NCBI RefSeq assembly: GCF_019739195.1
Contig: NZ_JAHHDS010000002.1
Span: 1-64,000, forward strand
Origin: Microcella sp.
GTDB taxonomy: Bacteria > Actinomycetota > Actinomycetes > Actinomycetales > Microbacteriaceae
Direction of reading: 5' to 3'
Length of the DNA: 64,000 nt
The notes under the pieces are model-generated. The model worked only from the letters and a program-made list of their open reading frames with translations. It made no database searches and was not told the origin of the DNA. Both the position numbers and the translations under genes were made by a program. Position 1 is the first letter of the stretch. Each line of letters begins with the position of its first letter. Shown here piece by piece: positions 7,292-15,891 of this stretch.

Positions 7292-8145
7292 AGATCTATC
7301 GGTGGATCGCGGCGGAGAAGGCAAGAGCTCCTTCTCGACGCGTCACGATGCTGTGTCGCGTGCTCGGGGTCTCCCGTTCGGGCTACTACGACTGGATCTC
7401 TCGCGGCCCGAGTCGGCATGATCTCGAGGATGCCGCCGCGCTGGAGAAGATCGAGGCGATTCACGCCGACTTTCCCTATTACGGAGCTCCGCGCATGCAT
7501 CAAGCTTTGCTGTTGCAGGGGATGCGGATCGGCCGGCATCGGGTGGCGAGATTGCTCCGTGAGAACGGCCTGCACGCGCGTCGCGGGCGCATCGGAACCC
7601 GCAAACGCTCTGTTCCAACGGTGAGACGGGTCGAGATCATCGACGTCGTGCAACGCCACTTCGTTGCCGCAGCAGCGAACCGGTTGTGGTTCACCGACCT
7701 CACGATGATTCGCACCGGGGAAGGGTGGCTGCACGCCGCCGTCGTGCTCGATGCGTTCAATCGGGAAGTGATCTCTTGGGCCACGGATTCGAAGGAGGCT
7801 CCCGGGACGGTCATGACCGCCTTGCGAGAGGCAATCAAGATCCGCCAACCATCGCCGGGATGCGTCATCCACTCGGACCGCGGATACCAGTTCACATCCC
7901 ACGACTGGATCAACCTCGCTGCTGAACACTCGATGACAGTCTCGATCGGGGAGCGAAAGGATCCACGCGACAACGCCGTGATGGAATCCTGGTTCGCTTC
8001 AATGAAGAACGAAGAGCTCTATCCCGTCGGGCAGCCCGCTACGCGGGCCAATGCGAGGGCGAGGCTATTCGGCTATATCTGGTCCTACAACAACCACAGG
8101 TTGCATTCCAGCCTTGGTTACAAGTCGCCGATCCACTACAACTGA
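7237..8145 (+). CDS. IS3-family OrfB (DDE transposase catalytic part)
   Basis: This reading frame is open from 7237 and is in the -1 frame relative to orfA; the first internal ATG is 7348. The catalytic triad, numbered from that ATG, is D117 (WFTDLT), D177 (HSDRGYQF) and E213 (AVMESWFASMKNE), a DD(35)E spacing. The HTH_21-type segment YYGAPRMHQALL precedes it, and YNNHRLHSSLGYKSP is near the end. It is most likely made mainly as an OrfAB fusion by programmed -1 frameshifting. Confidence 0.93.
   Translation, partial: GVRGSGKSIGLLRQATPIEIYRWIAAEKARAPSRRVTMLCRVLGVSRSGYYDWISRGPSRHDLEDAAALEKIEAIHADFPYYGAPRMHQALLLQGMRIGRHRVARLLRENGLHARRGRIGTRKRSVPTVRRVEIIDVVQRHFVAAAANRLWFTDLTMIRTGEGWLHAAVVLDAFNREVISWATDSKEAPGTVMTALREAIKIRQPSPGCVIHSDRGYQFTSHDWINLAAEHSMTVSIGERKDPRDNAVMESWFASMKNEELYPVGQPATRANARARLFGYIWSYNNHRLHSSLGYKSPIHYN
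7252..7304 (+). promoter_or_regulatory. Programmed -1 frameshift signal of the IS3 element
   Basis: The heptamer G GGA AAA (7252-7258) is in register with orfA. Slippage by -1 enters the orfB frame, which opens at 7237. A perfect 9-bp stem (7283-7291 and 7296-7304, loop AGAT) follows 24 bases later and contains the orfA stop codon. The spacing is longer than the usual 5-10 bases, so the stem may instead sequester the region around the orfA stop. Confidence 0.75.
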
Positions 8146-8520
8146 AGCTGCAAACGGCAACCGTCCGTCAAACCCGGGCAAGCCCAAGGCGCACCACATC
8201 GAGCATTGGCAGCGAGATCGCGGCCGTACCGACATTGCTGAAGGAATCTTGTTGTGCCGACATCACCACTTGCTCGCGCACCACAACGGGTGGGAGATCA
8301 CGCGGGCGGGGCCGCGCTACCTGCTGGTGCCGCCCGAAGCCGGGCTCGACGAGGCCCTCGACATGCCCAGCGCGAGTCGAGCACTCCACGACGCGCTGAG
8401 TGCGTGAGCCGGTGCGCGTGGCAAGGTGAGTGCGCGAGTAGGTGCGTGCGTGAGCGTGAGCGTCAGCGTGACCGTGCGAGTTCTCCCGCGAGGGCCGAGG
8501 TCTCGTGACAGGCTGAGCGT

Positions 8521-9153
8521 ATGACCCCCGCCGCGCTTTCCACCGTGCTCGTCACCGGATTCGAGCCCTTCGACGGCGCAGCCCACAACCCCAGCGGCGA
8601 CATCGCACGACGGCTGGCTGAGCTTGGGCATCCCGACTGCCAGCTCGTCGGCGAAGTGCTGCCCGTCTCGTTCGCGCACGCACCGGGCCTTCTCGCCGCG
8701 GCCATCGACGCCCACCGCCCCGACGTCGTCATCATGCTCGGGCTCGCCGAGAACCGCCGCGCCATCACGCCCGAACGCGTCGCGATCAACCTGGCCGACG
8801 CCCGCATCCCCGACAACGACGGCGACCAGCCCACGGATGCTCCCCTCGAGCCCCACGGACCCGCCGCCCGCTTCGCCCTCCTGCCCATCAAGCACATCGC
8901 CCTCGCGATCGCCGACGCGGGTATTCCGGCCGAGGTCTCGCTGTCGGCCGGCAGCTACGTGTGCAACGCCGTCATGTACGCCGCACTCGGCATCGCCGAG
9001 CAGCGCGAGGGCTCAGGTGGAACACCGATGCGGGCCGGGTTCATCCACGTGCCAGCGACCCCGCAACTGGGCGGCGACCCGCACTTCACACTCGACGAGC
9101 TCGAGCGGGGAATCCGCATCGCCATCACGACGATCCTCGACCACCGCGCGTGA
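8521..9153 (+). CDS. pcp: Pyroglutamyl-peptidase I
   Basis: 210 aa, peptidase family C15. It removes N-terminal pyroglutamate from peptides in the cytosol. The catalytic residues are visible: E85 in TPERVAINLADARIPDN, C148 in SAGSYVCNAV and H176 in GFIHVPATP. The E-to-C spacing of 63 equals that of the Bacillus enzyme. The N-terminal VLVTGFEPFDG block is diagnostic. The stop overlaps the GTG of the next Nudix gene (GTGA), so the two are translationally coupled. Confidence 0.95.
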   Translation: MTPAALSTVLVTGFEPFDGAAHNPSGDIARRLAELGHPDCQLVGEVLPVSFAHAPGLLAAAIDAHRPDVVIMLGLAENRRAITPERVAINLADARIPDNDGDQPTDAPLEPHGPAARFALLPIKHIALAIADAGIPAEVSLSAGSYVCNAVMYAALGIAEQREGSGGTPMRAGFIHVPATPQLGGDPHFTLDELERGIRIAITTILDHRA

Positions 9154-9608
9154 GCGGCGACGGCGGCGCGAGTGTTGGGGGCGAACAGCCGGTGATCAGG
9201 GTGTCGGCGGTGCTGGCCGTCGACGACGCCGGGCGACTGCTCGTCGTGCGCAAGCGCGGCACCCAGGTGTGGATGCAGCCCGGCGGCAAACCCGAACCCG
9301 GCGAGACGCCCGCCGAGACTCTCGCGCGCGAACTGCACGAAGAGCTCGGCGTGCACCTCGACTCCGTAGATCTCGAGTCCCTCGGCACCTTCACGACCGC
9401 CGCCGCCAACGAGGCGCGCACGACGCTCGTGGCCGATGTCTTCCGCGCCACGATCGAACATCCGGTCGTCGCCGATGCCGAAATTGACGCCGTCATGTGG
9501 ATGCACCCCGACGAGTTCGCGCACCACCAGATGGCCCCGCTCATCACGCAGCACATGCGCGCCCTGATGCCCGGGGGCGAAGACGACGCACAGCCCTTGC
9601 TACCGTGA
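9150..9608 (+). CDS. Nudix hydrolase
   Basis: About 152 aa. The Nudix box G-x5-E-x7-RELHEELG is intact (within GGKPEPGETPAETLARELHEELG, roughly residues 47-69), so a nucleoside-diphosphate-linked substrate is hydrolysed. The specificity is not readable. The start is either GTG 9150, overlapping the pcp stop, or GTG 9192, which has a GGGGG stretch 9 bases upstream. The stop overlaps the GTG of the antiporter gene by GTGA, giving a tight pcp-nudix-antiporter operon. Confidence 0.88.
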   Translation: MSGDGGASVGGEQPVIRVSAVLAVDDAGRLLVVRKRGTQVWMQPGGKPEPGETPAETLARELHEELGVHLDSVDLESLGTFTTAAANEARTTLVADVFRATIEHPVVADAEIDAVMWMHPDEFAHHQMAPLITQHMRALMPGGEDDAQPLLP

Positions 9609-11284
9609 ATGCTGTGGAAATCGAGCTCGACACGTTCGGCCTGACGGCTGCCATTCTCGCGATCGCGGGGGTCGTCGCCTTCCTCGCCCACCGAGCCAAG
9701 CAACCGCTCATCATCGCTTTCATCCTCGTCGGCATCATCGTCGGGCCGAATGTGCTCGGCATCATCGACGAAGCCGAACCACTCGAGCTACTCGCCGAGA
9801 TCGGTATCGCGATTCTGCTGTTTCTCGTCGGCCTGAAGCTCGACATCACCCTCGTGCGGTCGATCGGCAAGGTGGCTCTACTGACCGGACTCGGGCAGGT
9901 CGTGTTCACCGCCCTCATCGGCTGGGTCATCGCCCTCGCCTTCGGCATCGACCTCGTGCCTGCAATCTACGTCGCCGTGGCACTGACCTTCTCGTCGACG
10001 ATCATCATCGTCAAGCTGCTCACCGATAAGCGCGAGCTCGACGAGCTGCACGGCCGCATCGCTCTCGGCTTCTTGATCGTGCAAGACGTCGTCGTCATCG
10101 TCGCCATGATCGCGCTCACGAGCTTCGGCGGCGGTCGCGAAGGATCGATCGGCGAGCAAGTGCTGTTCCTCGTCGTCAGCGCCGTCGGCCTGCTCGGCGG
10201 CGTGTACGTCGTCGCTCGCTGGGTGCTGCCGCCGCTGCTCAAGCTGCTCGCCAGCAATCAAGAGCTGCTCATCGTCTGGAGCGTCGCCTGGGCCGTCGCC
10301 CTCGCCGCACTCACCGATGTGCTCGGCTTCTCGATCGAAGTCGGGGCGTTCCTCGCCGGGTTCGCGCTCGCGTCCACTCGCTATCGCGAGACCATCGCGG
10401 CCAGCTTGAGCGGTCTGCGCGACTTCTTGCTGCTGTTTTTCTTCATCACACTCGGCGCTCAGCTCGACTTCAGCGCCATCGGTGAGCAGATTCCGGCCGC
10501 GATCGTGTTCTCGATCTTCGTGCTCATCGGCAACCCGCTCATCGTGCTCATCATCATGGGGCTCATGGGCTACCCGAGCCGGGTCGGGTTTCTCGCCGGA
10601 CTCGCCGTGGCGCAGATCAGCGAGTTCAGCCTGATTCTCATCGCACTCGGTCGCGACCTCGACCAAGTCGGAGACGACATGGTCGGCTTGGTGACTCTCG
10701 TCGGGCTCATCACGATCACCGGTTCGACCTACCTGATTCTCTACTCGAAGCAGATCTACTCGTGGCTCGAGCCCGCCCTGCGCGTCTTCGAGCGCAAGAA
10801 GACCATCGTCGACGACGACTACGAGCCCGAGAAGCACGACGCGATCGTGTTCGGGTACGGCCGGTTCGGCAAGCAGCTCGTGACCGAACTCGTCGAAGAG
10901 GGATGCTCGGTGCTCGTCGTCGAATGGGACCCGTTCGCGCAAGTGCAGGTCGACAACGACGACCTCGCCGAACAGGTGACCGTGGTGTTCGGCGACGCGA
11001 GCAGCCCCGAGTTTCCCGATGCGCTGCCCATTCGTCACGCGCGCTGGATCATCAGCACCGTGCCTGACGCCGACACGAGCGTGGTGCTTGCCACCGCCCT
11101 GCGCCAGCACGGTGCGACGTGCCCGATCGCGGTCACCGCACACACCGATGCGGCCGGCGCCCGCTACGCCGATGCTGTCGCCGACGGCACCATCTCGGTC
11201 GTGCTGCACCCGTTCCGCGATGCGGCCGACGATGCGCTCGATGCACTCAAACGCCTCGAAGCACACGAACGCGACGACAACTAG
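9605..11284 (+). CDS. CPA2-family cation:proton antiporter with RCK/TrkA-N domain
   Basis: About 559 aa. The first 380 or so residues form 12-13 membrane helices of the KefB/CPA2 type (for example LLFLVGLKLDI and VGAFLAGFALASTRYRE). The C-terminal cytosolic part begins with a nucleotide-binding TrkA-N fold, HDAIVFGYGRFGKQL, with the GxGxxG dinucleotide motif. Likely K+ or Na+ efflux in exchange for protons, gated by nucleotide binding. The start is GTG 9605, overlapping the Nudix stop; GTG 9614 is an alternative. Confidence 0.92.
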   Translation: MNAVEIELDTFGLTAAILAIAGVVAFLAHRAKQPLIIAFILVGIIVGPNVLGIIDEAEPLELLAEIGIAILLFLVGLKLDITLVRSIGKVALLTGLGQVVFTALIGWVIALAFGIDLVPAIYVAVALTFSSTIIIVKLLTDKRELDELHGRIALGFLIVQDVVVIVAMIALTSFGGGREGSIGEQVLFLVVSAVGLLGGVYVVARWVLPPLLKLLASNQELLIVWSVAWAVALAALTDVLGFSIEVGAFLAGFALASTRYRETIAASLSGLRDFLLLFFFITLGAQLDFSAIGEQIPAAIVFSIFVLIGNPLIVLIIMGLMGYPSRVGFLAGLAVAQISEFSLILIALGRDLDQVGDDMVGLVTLVGLITITGSTYLILYSKQIYSWLEPALRVFERKKTIVDDDYEPEKHDAIVFGYGRFGKQLVTELVEEGCSVLVVEWDPFAQVQVDNDDLAEQVTVVFGDASSPEFPDALPIRHARWIISTVPDADTSVVLATALRQHGATCPIAVTAHTDAAGARYADAVADGTISVVLHPFRDAADDALDALKRLEAHERDDN

Positions 11285-11293
11285 TCGTCGAGC

Positions 11294-12310
11294 TCAACTG
11301 ACGAGCACCGCGCCGGCGACGGTCGCGAGGTAGGTGACAGGCAGGGCGAAACCTTCGAAGCCTATGCCCCGTGTCTCGCGCACGAGAAGACCGGCGGCGA
11401 GCACCGCTGTGATGAACAGCGTGCCGCCCAGTAGCACGAGGCTCGCAGGCCCGACCTGGCTGTAAAGCGTGCCCTCGAGGGTGAAGGCGTCGGCGACGGC
11501 GATCATGAGCGTGTCGAAGACGTTGCCCCCGATGATGCCGCCGACACCGAGCGTCAGCGCGCCGATGCGAATCGCGGCGAGCAGGGTGATCAACTCAGGC
11601 AACGACGAGATCGCCGTCGTGATGGTGAAGCCCGTAACAGCGCTCGGCCATCCGGTCGCCGCAATGAGGCCGAGCCCCGACTGGCCGATGACCCACCCGG
11701 TCACGCCGACGATGATGGCGAGCACGGCGAGCGTGGTCCACAGCCGCAGCGTCGATTCGGTGCTGGTGTCTTCACCGTCGTCGGTGCGCGTCTCGCGCGT
11801 ACGGCGCGGCTGCCACATGGGAGCATCGCGCACGCCGCGCAGAAGTCGCAGCCCGTAGAGGTAGAGCACCGGAATCAGCAGCGTGACGGGGTGAACCCAC
11901 CCGATAGCGAGCTGCGGTGTCGCATAGGCGATGACGGGCAGTGACAGCAGTGCCATGAGCAGCACCGCCTGCAGCATGTTGTCGAGCGAGGCCGCCGCGT
12001 GCTCGAGATTCGCGCGACGGTAGACGAGGTCGGCGATCGCGAGCCACACCGTCTGGATCGCGACCCCGCCGATCGGGTTGGCGAGGGCGAACTCCGCGTC
12101 GCCTTCCAACGCGCCGGTGATGGTGGTGAGGATGCCCGGCAGCGAGGTCACCGCTCCCAGGAGCAGAGCTCCGGCCAGTGCTTCGCCCAGCCCCGTGCGG
12201 TCGGCGAGGGCGTCGGCGGTGCGGGCGAGGCGGGTGCCGAAGATCACCAGCACGGCGATCGATGCGGCGAGCCCCAGCAGGCTCGGAACGAGGGGCCAGG
12301 TGGCATCCAT
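11294..12310 (-). CDS. CaCA-family Na+/Ca2+-type exchanger
   Basis: 338 aa, about 10 membrane helices. It has the two internal alpha repeats of the calcium/cation antiporter superfamily: GALLLGAVTSLPGILTT (about 47-63) and TITTAISSLPELITLL (about 229-244), each followed by the second repeat block (NPIGG and GGIIGGNVFDTL). A charged cytosolic loop (about 165-190) separates the halves. It starts 4 bases downstream of the Nudix gene, so the two are one unit. It converges with the CPA2 antiporter, leaving only 9 bases between stops. Confidence 0.88.
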   Translation of the reverse strand: MDATWPLVPSLLGLAASIAVLVIFGTRLARTADALADRTGLGEALAGALLLGAVTSLPGILTTITGALEGDAEFALANPIGGVAIQTVWLAIADLVYRRANLEHAAASLDNMLQAVLLMALLSLPVIAYATPQLAIGWVHPVTLLIPVLYLYGLRLLRGVRDAPMWQPRRTRETRTDDGEDTSTESTLRLWTTLAVLAIIVGVTGWVIGQSGLGLIAATGWPSAVTGFTITTAISSLPELITLLAAIRIGALTLGVGGIIGGNVFDTLMIAVADAFTLEGTLYSQVGPASLVLLGGTLFITAVLAAGLLVRETRGIGFEGFALPVTYLATVAGAVLVS

Positions 12311-12314
12311 CGAT

Positions 12315-12821
12315 CTAGCCTGTCACGAGCCTCGCCTTCAGCGCAGGCCACGAGTTCGAGAATCCGGGGTGCAGGGGCAGAGCATCCACTTCGTCGATCG
12401 GCACCCAGCGCAGCGCGACGCTTTCGGCATCGGCAACGATCGGGGCGAACAGCCGCTCGACCTTCACGGCGACGGTCGTGTACGACCAGAAGCCCAGATC
12501 GAGCTCGCTCTCGAACAGCGGCGTGACGTCGTCAGCGGGCACGCCAGCCTCTTCGTAGGCCTCACGCAGGGCGGCATCGTGCGCCGACTCGTGCTGCTTG
12601 CGGGCACCGCCGGGCAGCCCCCACGTGCCGCCGTGGTGCGACCAGACGGCGCGATGCTGCAGCAGGATGCCCGCCTCGGGGTGCCACGCCAGCAGGCCCG
12701 CCGCGCCGAAGCGGCCCCAGTAGCGCTGCCCGTTCGGGCCCTCGACCCACGCGTCGCCCGGGTCGCGCGCGGCGCCGGTAGGCAGCGGCGGCGGGGTGCT
12801 CGAGAGCGGATCGTGCGTCAT
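12315..12821 (-). CDS. Nudix hydrolase
   Basis: 168 aa. The box reads GGARKQHESAHDAALREAYEEAG (about 71-93), with the REAYEEAG core intact. It is preceded by a Gly/Trp-rich strand pattern (WSHHGGTWGLPGG) typical of MutT-like enzymes acting on nucleotides. The N-terminal 35 residues are Pro-rich. The possible -10 TAGCCT (complement of 12831-12836) lies 9 bases before the ATG. It is in an operon with the CaCA exchanger. Confidence 0.88.
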   Translation of the reverse strand: MTHDPLSSTPPPLPTGAARDPGDAWVEGPNGQRYWGRFGAAGLLAWHPEAGILLQHRAVWSHHGGTWGLPGGARKQHESAHDAALREAYEEAGVPADDVTPLFESELDLGFWSYTTVAVKVERLFAPIVADAESVALRWVPIDEVDALPLHPGFSNSWPALKARLVTG

Positions 12822-12854
12822 GGTGAGTTCAGGCTAAGCGAGGATGATGGGAGC

Positions 12855-13604
12855 ATGCCCGCAGCGCCCGACCGACCCGCGCTTGACCCGTACGCTCCCC
12901 CGCTGCCGGGCCGCGCGGTGATTCGCCAGCGCTGGAGCGACTTCGTGTTTCTGCACTGGCGCGTCGCCCCCGAGGTCGTCGCACCGTTCCTGCCGGCCGG
13001 CACTCGCCCCGACGTCTTCGACGGCAGCGCGTGGGTCGGGCTCATTCCGTTCGTGTTGAGCGACCACGCCTTTCTGCCGCTGCCACCCGTGCCAGGCCTC
13101 GGCACGTTCATCGAGATCAACGTGCGCACGTACTCGATCGACGAGGCCGGGCGCCGCGGCGTGGTCTTTCGCTCTCTCGACGCGGAACAACTGCCGTCGG
13201 TGCTCGCGGCCCGCGCACTCTTCGGGCTTCCGTATGAGTGGATGCACGCCGGCAAGCGAATCTCCGACGACACTGTCGAGTACCGCTCGCGCCGCCGCAC
13301 GGGCTCTCGTCCGACCACGCGCATCCACGCCAGGGTCGGCACCGAGCCCGTCGATTCCAAGATCAGCCGCTTTCTCACCGCCCGCTGGGGGTTTCACGAA
13401 CGGCACCTCGGGCGCACGATCTACGCGCGCAACACGCACGAGCCGTGGAGTCTTGTCGGCGCCGAGCTGCAGCACCTCGACGACCAGCTGCTCGCGGCCG
13501 CCGGATTTCCCGACCTCGCTGCGCGCGCACCCGACTCAGTACTGGCGACGCCGGCCGGGCATCCCGGAGTGATGACCGAGTTTGCGGCGGCGCGACGGGT
13601 CTAG
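12855..13604 (+). CDS. DUF2071 (YqjF-like) protein
   Basis: 249 aa, recognised by the N-terminal block [37 protein letters not shown] (split about 24-60) and the [17 protein letters not shown] strand, both typical of DUF2071/YqjF. No catalytic residues are established for the family and the function is unknown. AGGATG upstream of ATG 12855 may serve as ribosome site. The last codon and stop (CTAG) are shared with the stop of der on the other strand. Confidence 0.85.
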   Translation: MPAAPDRPALDPYAPPLPGRAVIRQRWSDFVFLHWRVAPEVVAPFLPAGTRPDVFDGSAWVGLIPFVLSDHAFLPLPPVPGLGTFIEINVRTYSIDEAGRRGVVFRSLDAEQLPSVLAARALFGLPYEWMHAGKRISDDTVEYRSRRRTGSRPTTRIHARVGTEPVDSKISRFLTARWGFHERHLGRTIYARNTHEPWSLVGAELQHLDDQLLAAAGFPDLAARAPDSVLATPAGHPGVMTEFAAARRV

Positions 13605-15154
13605 CGCTGGCGCTTCTCTCGCACTCGCATGTTCACCTGAATCGGGGTGCCCTCAAAGCCCCAGACCTCGCGCAGTCGCCGCGTGATGAAGCGGCGGTAC
13701 TGGGGGTCGAGGAACCCGGTCGTGAAGAGCACGAACGTCGGCGGACGCGTCGAGGCCTGCGTCGCGAACAGAATGCGCGGCTGCTTGCCGCTGCGCACCG
13801 GGTGCGGATGCGCGGCCGTCAGCTCGGCGACGAACGCGTTGAGCTTGCCGGTCGCGATGCGGGTATCCCACGACTCGAGCGCGACCTCGAGGGCCGGCAC
13901 GAGCTTCTCGAGGTGACGACCCGTGCGCGCCGAGATGTTGACCCGCGGCGCCCACGCCACGTGGTGCAGGTCTTGCTCGATCTCGCGCTCGAGGTAGCGG
14001 CGGCGCTCGTCATCGAGCAGATCCCACTTATTGAACGCCAAGACCAGCGCTCGACCCGACTCGAGCACCAGATCAATGATGCGCACATCCTGCTCGCTGA
14101 GCGGCTCGGTCACGTCGATGAGCACGACCGCGACCTCCGCCTTCTCGAGAGCGGCCGCCGTGCGCAGCGAGGCGTAGAAGTCGGCGCCCTGCTGCAGGTG
14201 CACGCGGCGACGAATACCGGCCGTGTCGACGAAGCGCCACACCTTGCCGCCAAGCTCGATCTGCTCGTCGATGGGGTCGCGCGTGGTGCCGGCGAGCTCG
14301 TTGACGACAACGCGCTCTTCGCGCGCCGCCTTGTTGAGCAGGCTCGACTTGCCGACGTTCGGGCGGCCGAGCAAGGCCACACGGCGCGGGCCGCCGAACT
14401 CCTGCTTCGCCACGGCCGAGACCTCGGGCAGCACGGTGAGCACGTGGTCGAGCAGGTCGGCGACGCCGCGGCCGTGCAGGGCCGACACGGGCCACGGTTG
14501 ACCTAGCCCGAGCGCCCACAGTGATGCGGCCTCGGCCTCTTGCCGCGCGTCGTCGACCTTGTTGCCAGCGACGATGACCGGCTTGTTCGAGCGCCGCAGC
14601 ATCGACACGACGAACTCGTCGGTCGCCGTGACACCCGTGATGGCGTCGACGACGAACAGCACGGCGTCGGCAAGCTCGACCGCGACCTCGGCCTGTGCGG
14701 CGACTGAGGCGTTGATGCCCTTCGCGTCGGGCTCCCAGCCGCCGGTGTCGACGAGGGTGAAGCGGCGGGTGTTCCACTCGGCCTTGTAGGTCACGCGGTC
14801 GCGGGTCACACCCGGAGTGTCTTCGACGACAGCCTCACGACGGCCGATGATGCGGTTGACGAGCGCGCTCTTGCCGACGTTGGGGCGGCCGACGATCGCG
14901 AGCACCGGCAGGGCCGGCATCGTGATGATGCCGTCGACGCCGAGCTCGGCGCCTTCGAGCAGCTCAAGGTCGTCGTCGTCGAGGTCGTAGTCGACGAGGC
15001 CGGCGCGCAGAGCATCCGCCCGCTTCGATGCCAGGTCGTCGTCGAGCTCGGCGAGTCGCGCGGCGACGGCCTCGGCCGCCTCGGCGCCTTCGAACTCGGG
15101 CTCGACGAACTCGGCGTCGCCAGTGGTCTCAGGGTGAACAGGGTTCTCAGTCAT
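13601..15154 (-). CDS. der: Ribosome-assembly GTPase Der (EngA)
   Basis: 517 aa, needed for 50S subunit maturation. Two tandem G domains are visible: P-loops GRPNVGKS at 89-96 and 263-270, switch-II DTGG (136-139) and DTAG (310-313), and base-recognition NKVD (198-201) and a later NKWD. A C-terminal KH-like domain ends with the basic MRVREKRQR. An acidic N-terminal extension of about 80 residues precedes the first G domain, as in many actinobacterial Der proteins. GGGAGGA lies just before the ATG. It is 59 bp downstream of cmk. Confidence 0.97.
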   Translation of the reverse strand: MTENPVHPETTGDAEFVEPEFEGAEAAEAVAARLAELDDDLASKRADALRAGLVDYDLDDDDLELLEGAELGVDGIITMPALPVLAIVGRPNVGKSALVNRIIGRREAVVEDTPGVTRDRVTYKAEWNTRRFTLVDTGGWEPDAKGINASVAAQAEVAVELADAVLFVVDAITGVTATDEFVVSMLRRSNKPVIVAGNKVDDARQEAEAASLWALGLGQPWPVSALHGRGVADLLDHVLTVLPEVSAVAKQEFGGPRRVALLGRPNVGKSSLLNKAAREERVVVNELAGTTRDPIDEQIELGGKVWRFVDTAGIRRRVHLQQGADFYASLRTAAALEKAEVAVVLIDVTEPLSEQDVRIIDLVLESGRALVLAFNKWDLLDDERRRYLEREIEQDLHHVAWAPRVNISARTGRHLEKLVPALEVALESWDTRIATGKLNAFVAELTAAHPHPVRSGKQPRILFATQASTRPPTFVLFTTGFLDPQYRRFITRRLREVWGFEGTPIQVNMRVREKRQR

Positions 15155-15213
15155 GGGATCCTCCCATTTGTTCCACCGCCCGCAGACGGCGTGTGTTTCG
15201 CACGAGAACCCGG

Positions 15214-15876
15214 TCAGGCCCCCGCACGCACGATGGTGATGAGCGCATCCACCGTCTGCTCGAAGTCGAGGTCGGTGGAATCGAGAGTGGTGACTCCCTC
15301 AGCGGCGTTCATGAAGTCGACCACGCGAGAGTCTTGGGCATCCCGCGAGGCCAGCTGCTGCGCGGTCGCCTCGGTCGACACGGCGCTCAGCTCGGCCGAC
15401 CTTCTCGCTATTCTAGCCTCTGGCGAGGCCGTCAGCAGTACACGCACGGCAGCCTCGGGCGCGACGACCGTCGTGATGTCGCGGCCCTCGATGATGACGC
15501 CCGCCGACGGATGCTCTGCCGCCAGCTCGCGGAACATCGCCGTCAGCGCGCTCCGCACCTCCGGCACCCGCGCGACCGCGCTCACGGCAGCGCTCACTCG
15601 GGGCTCACGAATGTCGGTCGTGATGTCTTCGCCTCCGACGCGCACGAAGTAGCGGTCGGGGTTCAGGCCCGTCGCGTAGTCGAAGTCGGCGACCTGCGCG
15701 GCGACGGCCACCGAGTCGTCGAGGTCGACGCCTTCGTCGAGGCAGTGCCAGGCGAGCGCCCGATAGGCCGCCCCCGTGTCGAGGTAGCCGAAGTCGAGGC
15801 GTCGGGCGGCCTCGCGGCTCACGCTCGACTTGCCGCTGCCGGCGGGGCCGTCGACGGCCACGATGATGTCGCTCAT
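15214..15876 (-). CDS. cmk: Cytidylate kinase
   Basis: 220 aa. It phosphorylates CMP/dCMP to the diphosphate. The P-loop DGPAGSGKS is at 9-17, with the [18 protein letters not shown]-binding block (about 32-46) and the [12 protein letters not shown] segment. The GGAGA ribosome site is correctly placed. It sits between tyrA and der in the conserved actinobacterial order. Confidence 0.97.
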   Translation of the reverse strand: MSDIIVAVDGPAGSGKSSVSREAARRLDFGYLDTGAAYRALAWHCLDEGVDLDDSVAVAAQVADFDYATGLNPDRYFVRVGGEDITTDIREPRVSAAVSAVARVPEVRSALTAMFRELAAEHPSAGVIIEGRDITTVVAPEAAVRVLLTASPEARIARRSAELSAVSTEATAQQLASRDAQDSRVVDFMNAAEGVTTLDSTDLDFEQTVDALITIVRAGA

Positions 15877-15891
15877 GAGGTGGTTCTCCTT

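Larger units (their letters stand above)
6947..8186 (+). mobile_element. IS3-family insertion sequence, 1240 bp
   Basis: Perfect 24-bp terminal inverted repeats (6947-6970 and 8163-8186) begin TGGGCTTGCCCGGG; the element starts TG and ends CA. It is flanked by a 3-bp direct repeat AGG (6944-6946 and 8187-8189). It carries overlapping orfA and orfB with a frameshift signal. The intact ends, intact genes and perfect target duplication point to a recent, potentially still mobile insertion. Confidence 0.96.
5611..8407 (+). pseudogene. DUF222/HNH nuclease (13E12 family), split by IS3 insertion
   Basis: The 5' part (5611-6946) codes for a DUF222 domain of about 440 aa. It contains an Arg/Asp/Ala-rich low-complexity linker (about residues 290-330) and then the start of the HNH motif, CRRPGCERPPSWCE. 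The 3' part (8190-8407) resumes with AHHIEHWQRD, then HLLAHHNGW and the C-terminus. Removing 6947-8189 (the element plus one AGG copy) joins the two in frame to give the full CxxC...WCEAHHIEHW...CRHHHLLAHH HNH signature. The start is ATG 5611, 10 bases after AGGAGG; GTG 5602 is too close to it. In its present form it cannot make the nuclease centre. Confidence 0.92.

Noticed and set aside
8408-8520. GTGAGC/GTGCGT-rich stretch after the HNH gene as a regulatory repeat
   Set aside because: Irregular low-complexity sequence without a constant unit or pairing partner.
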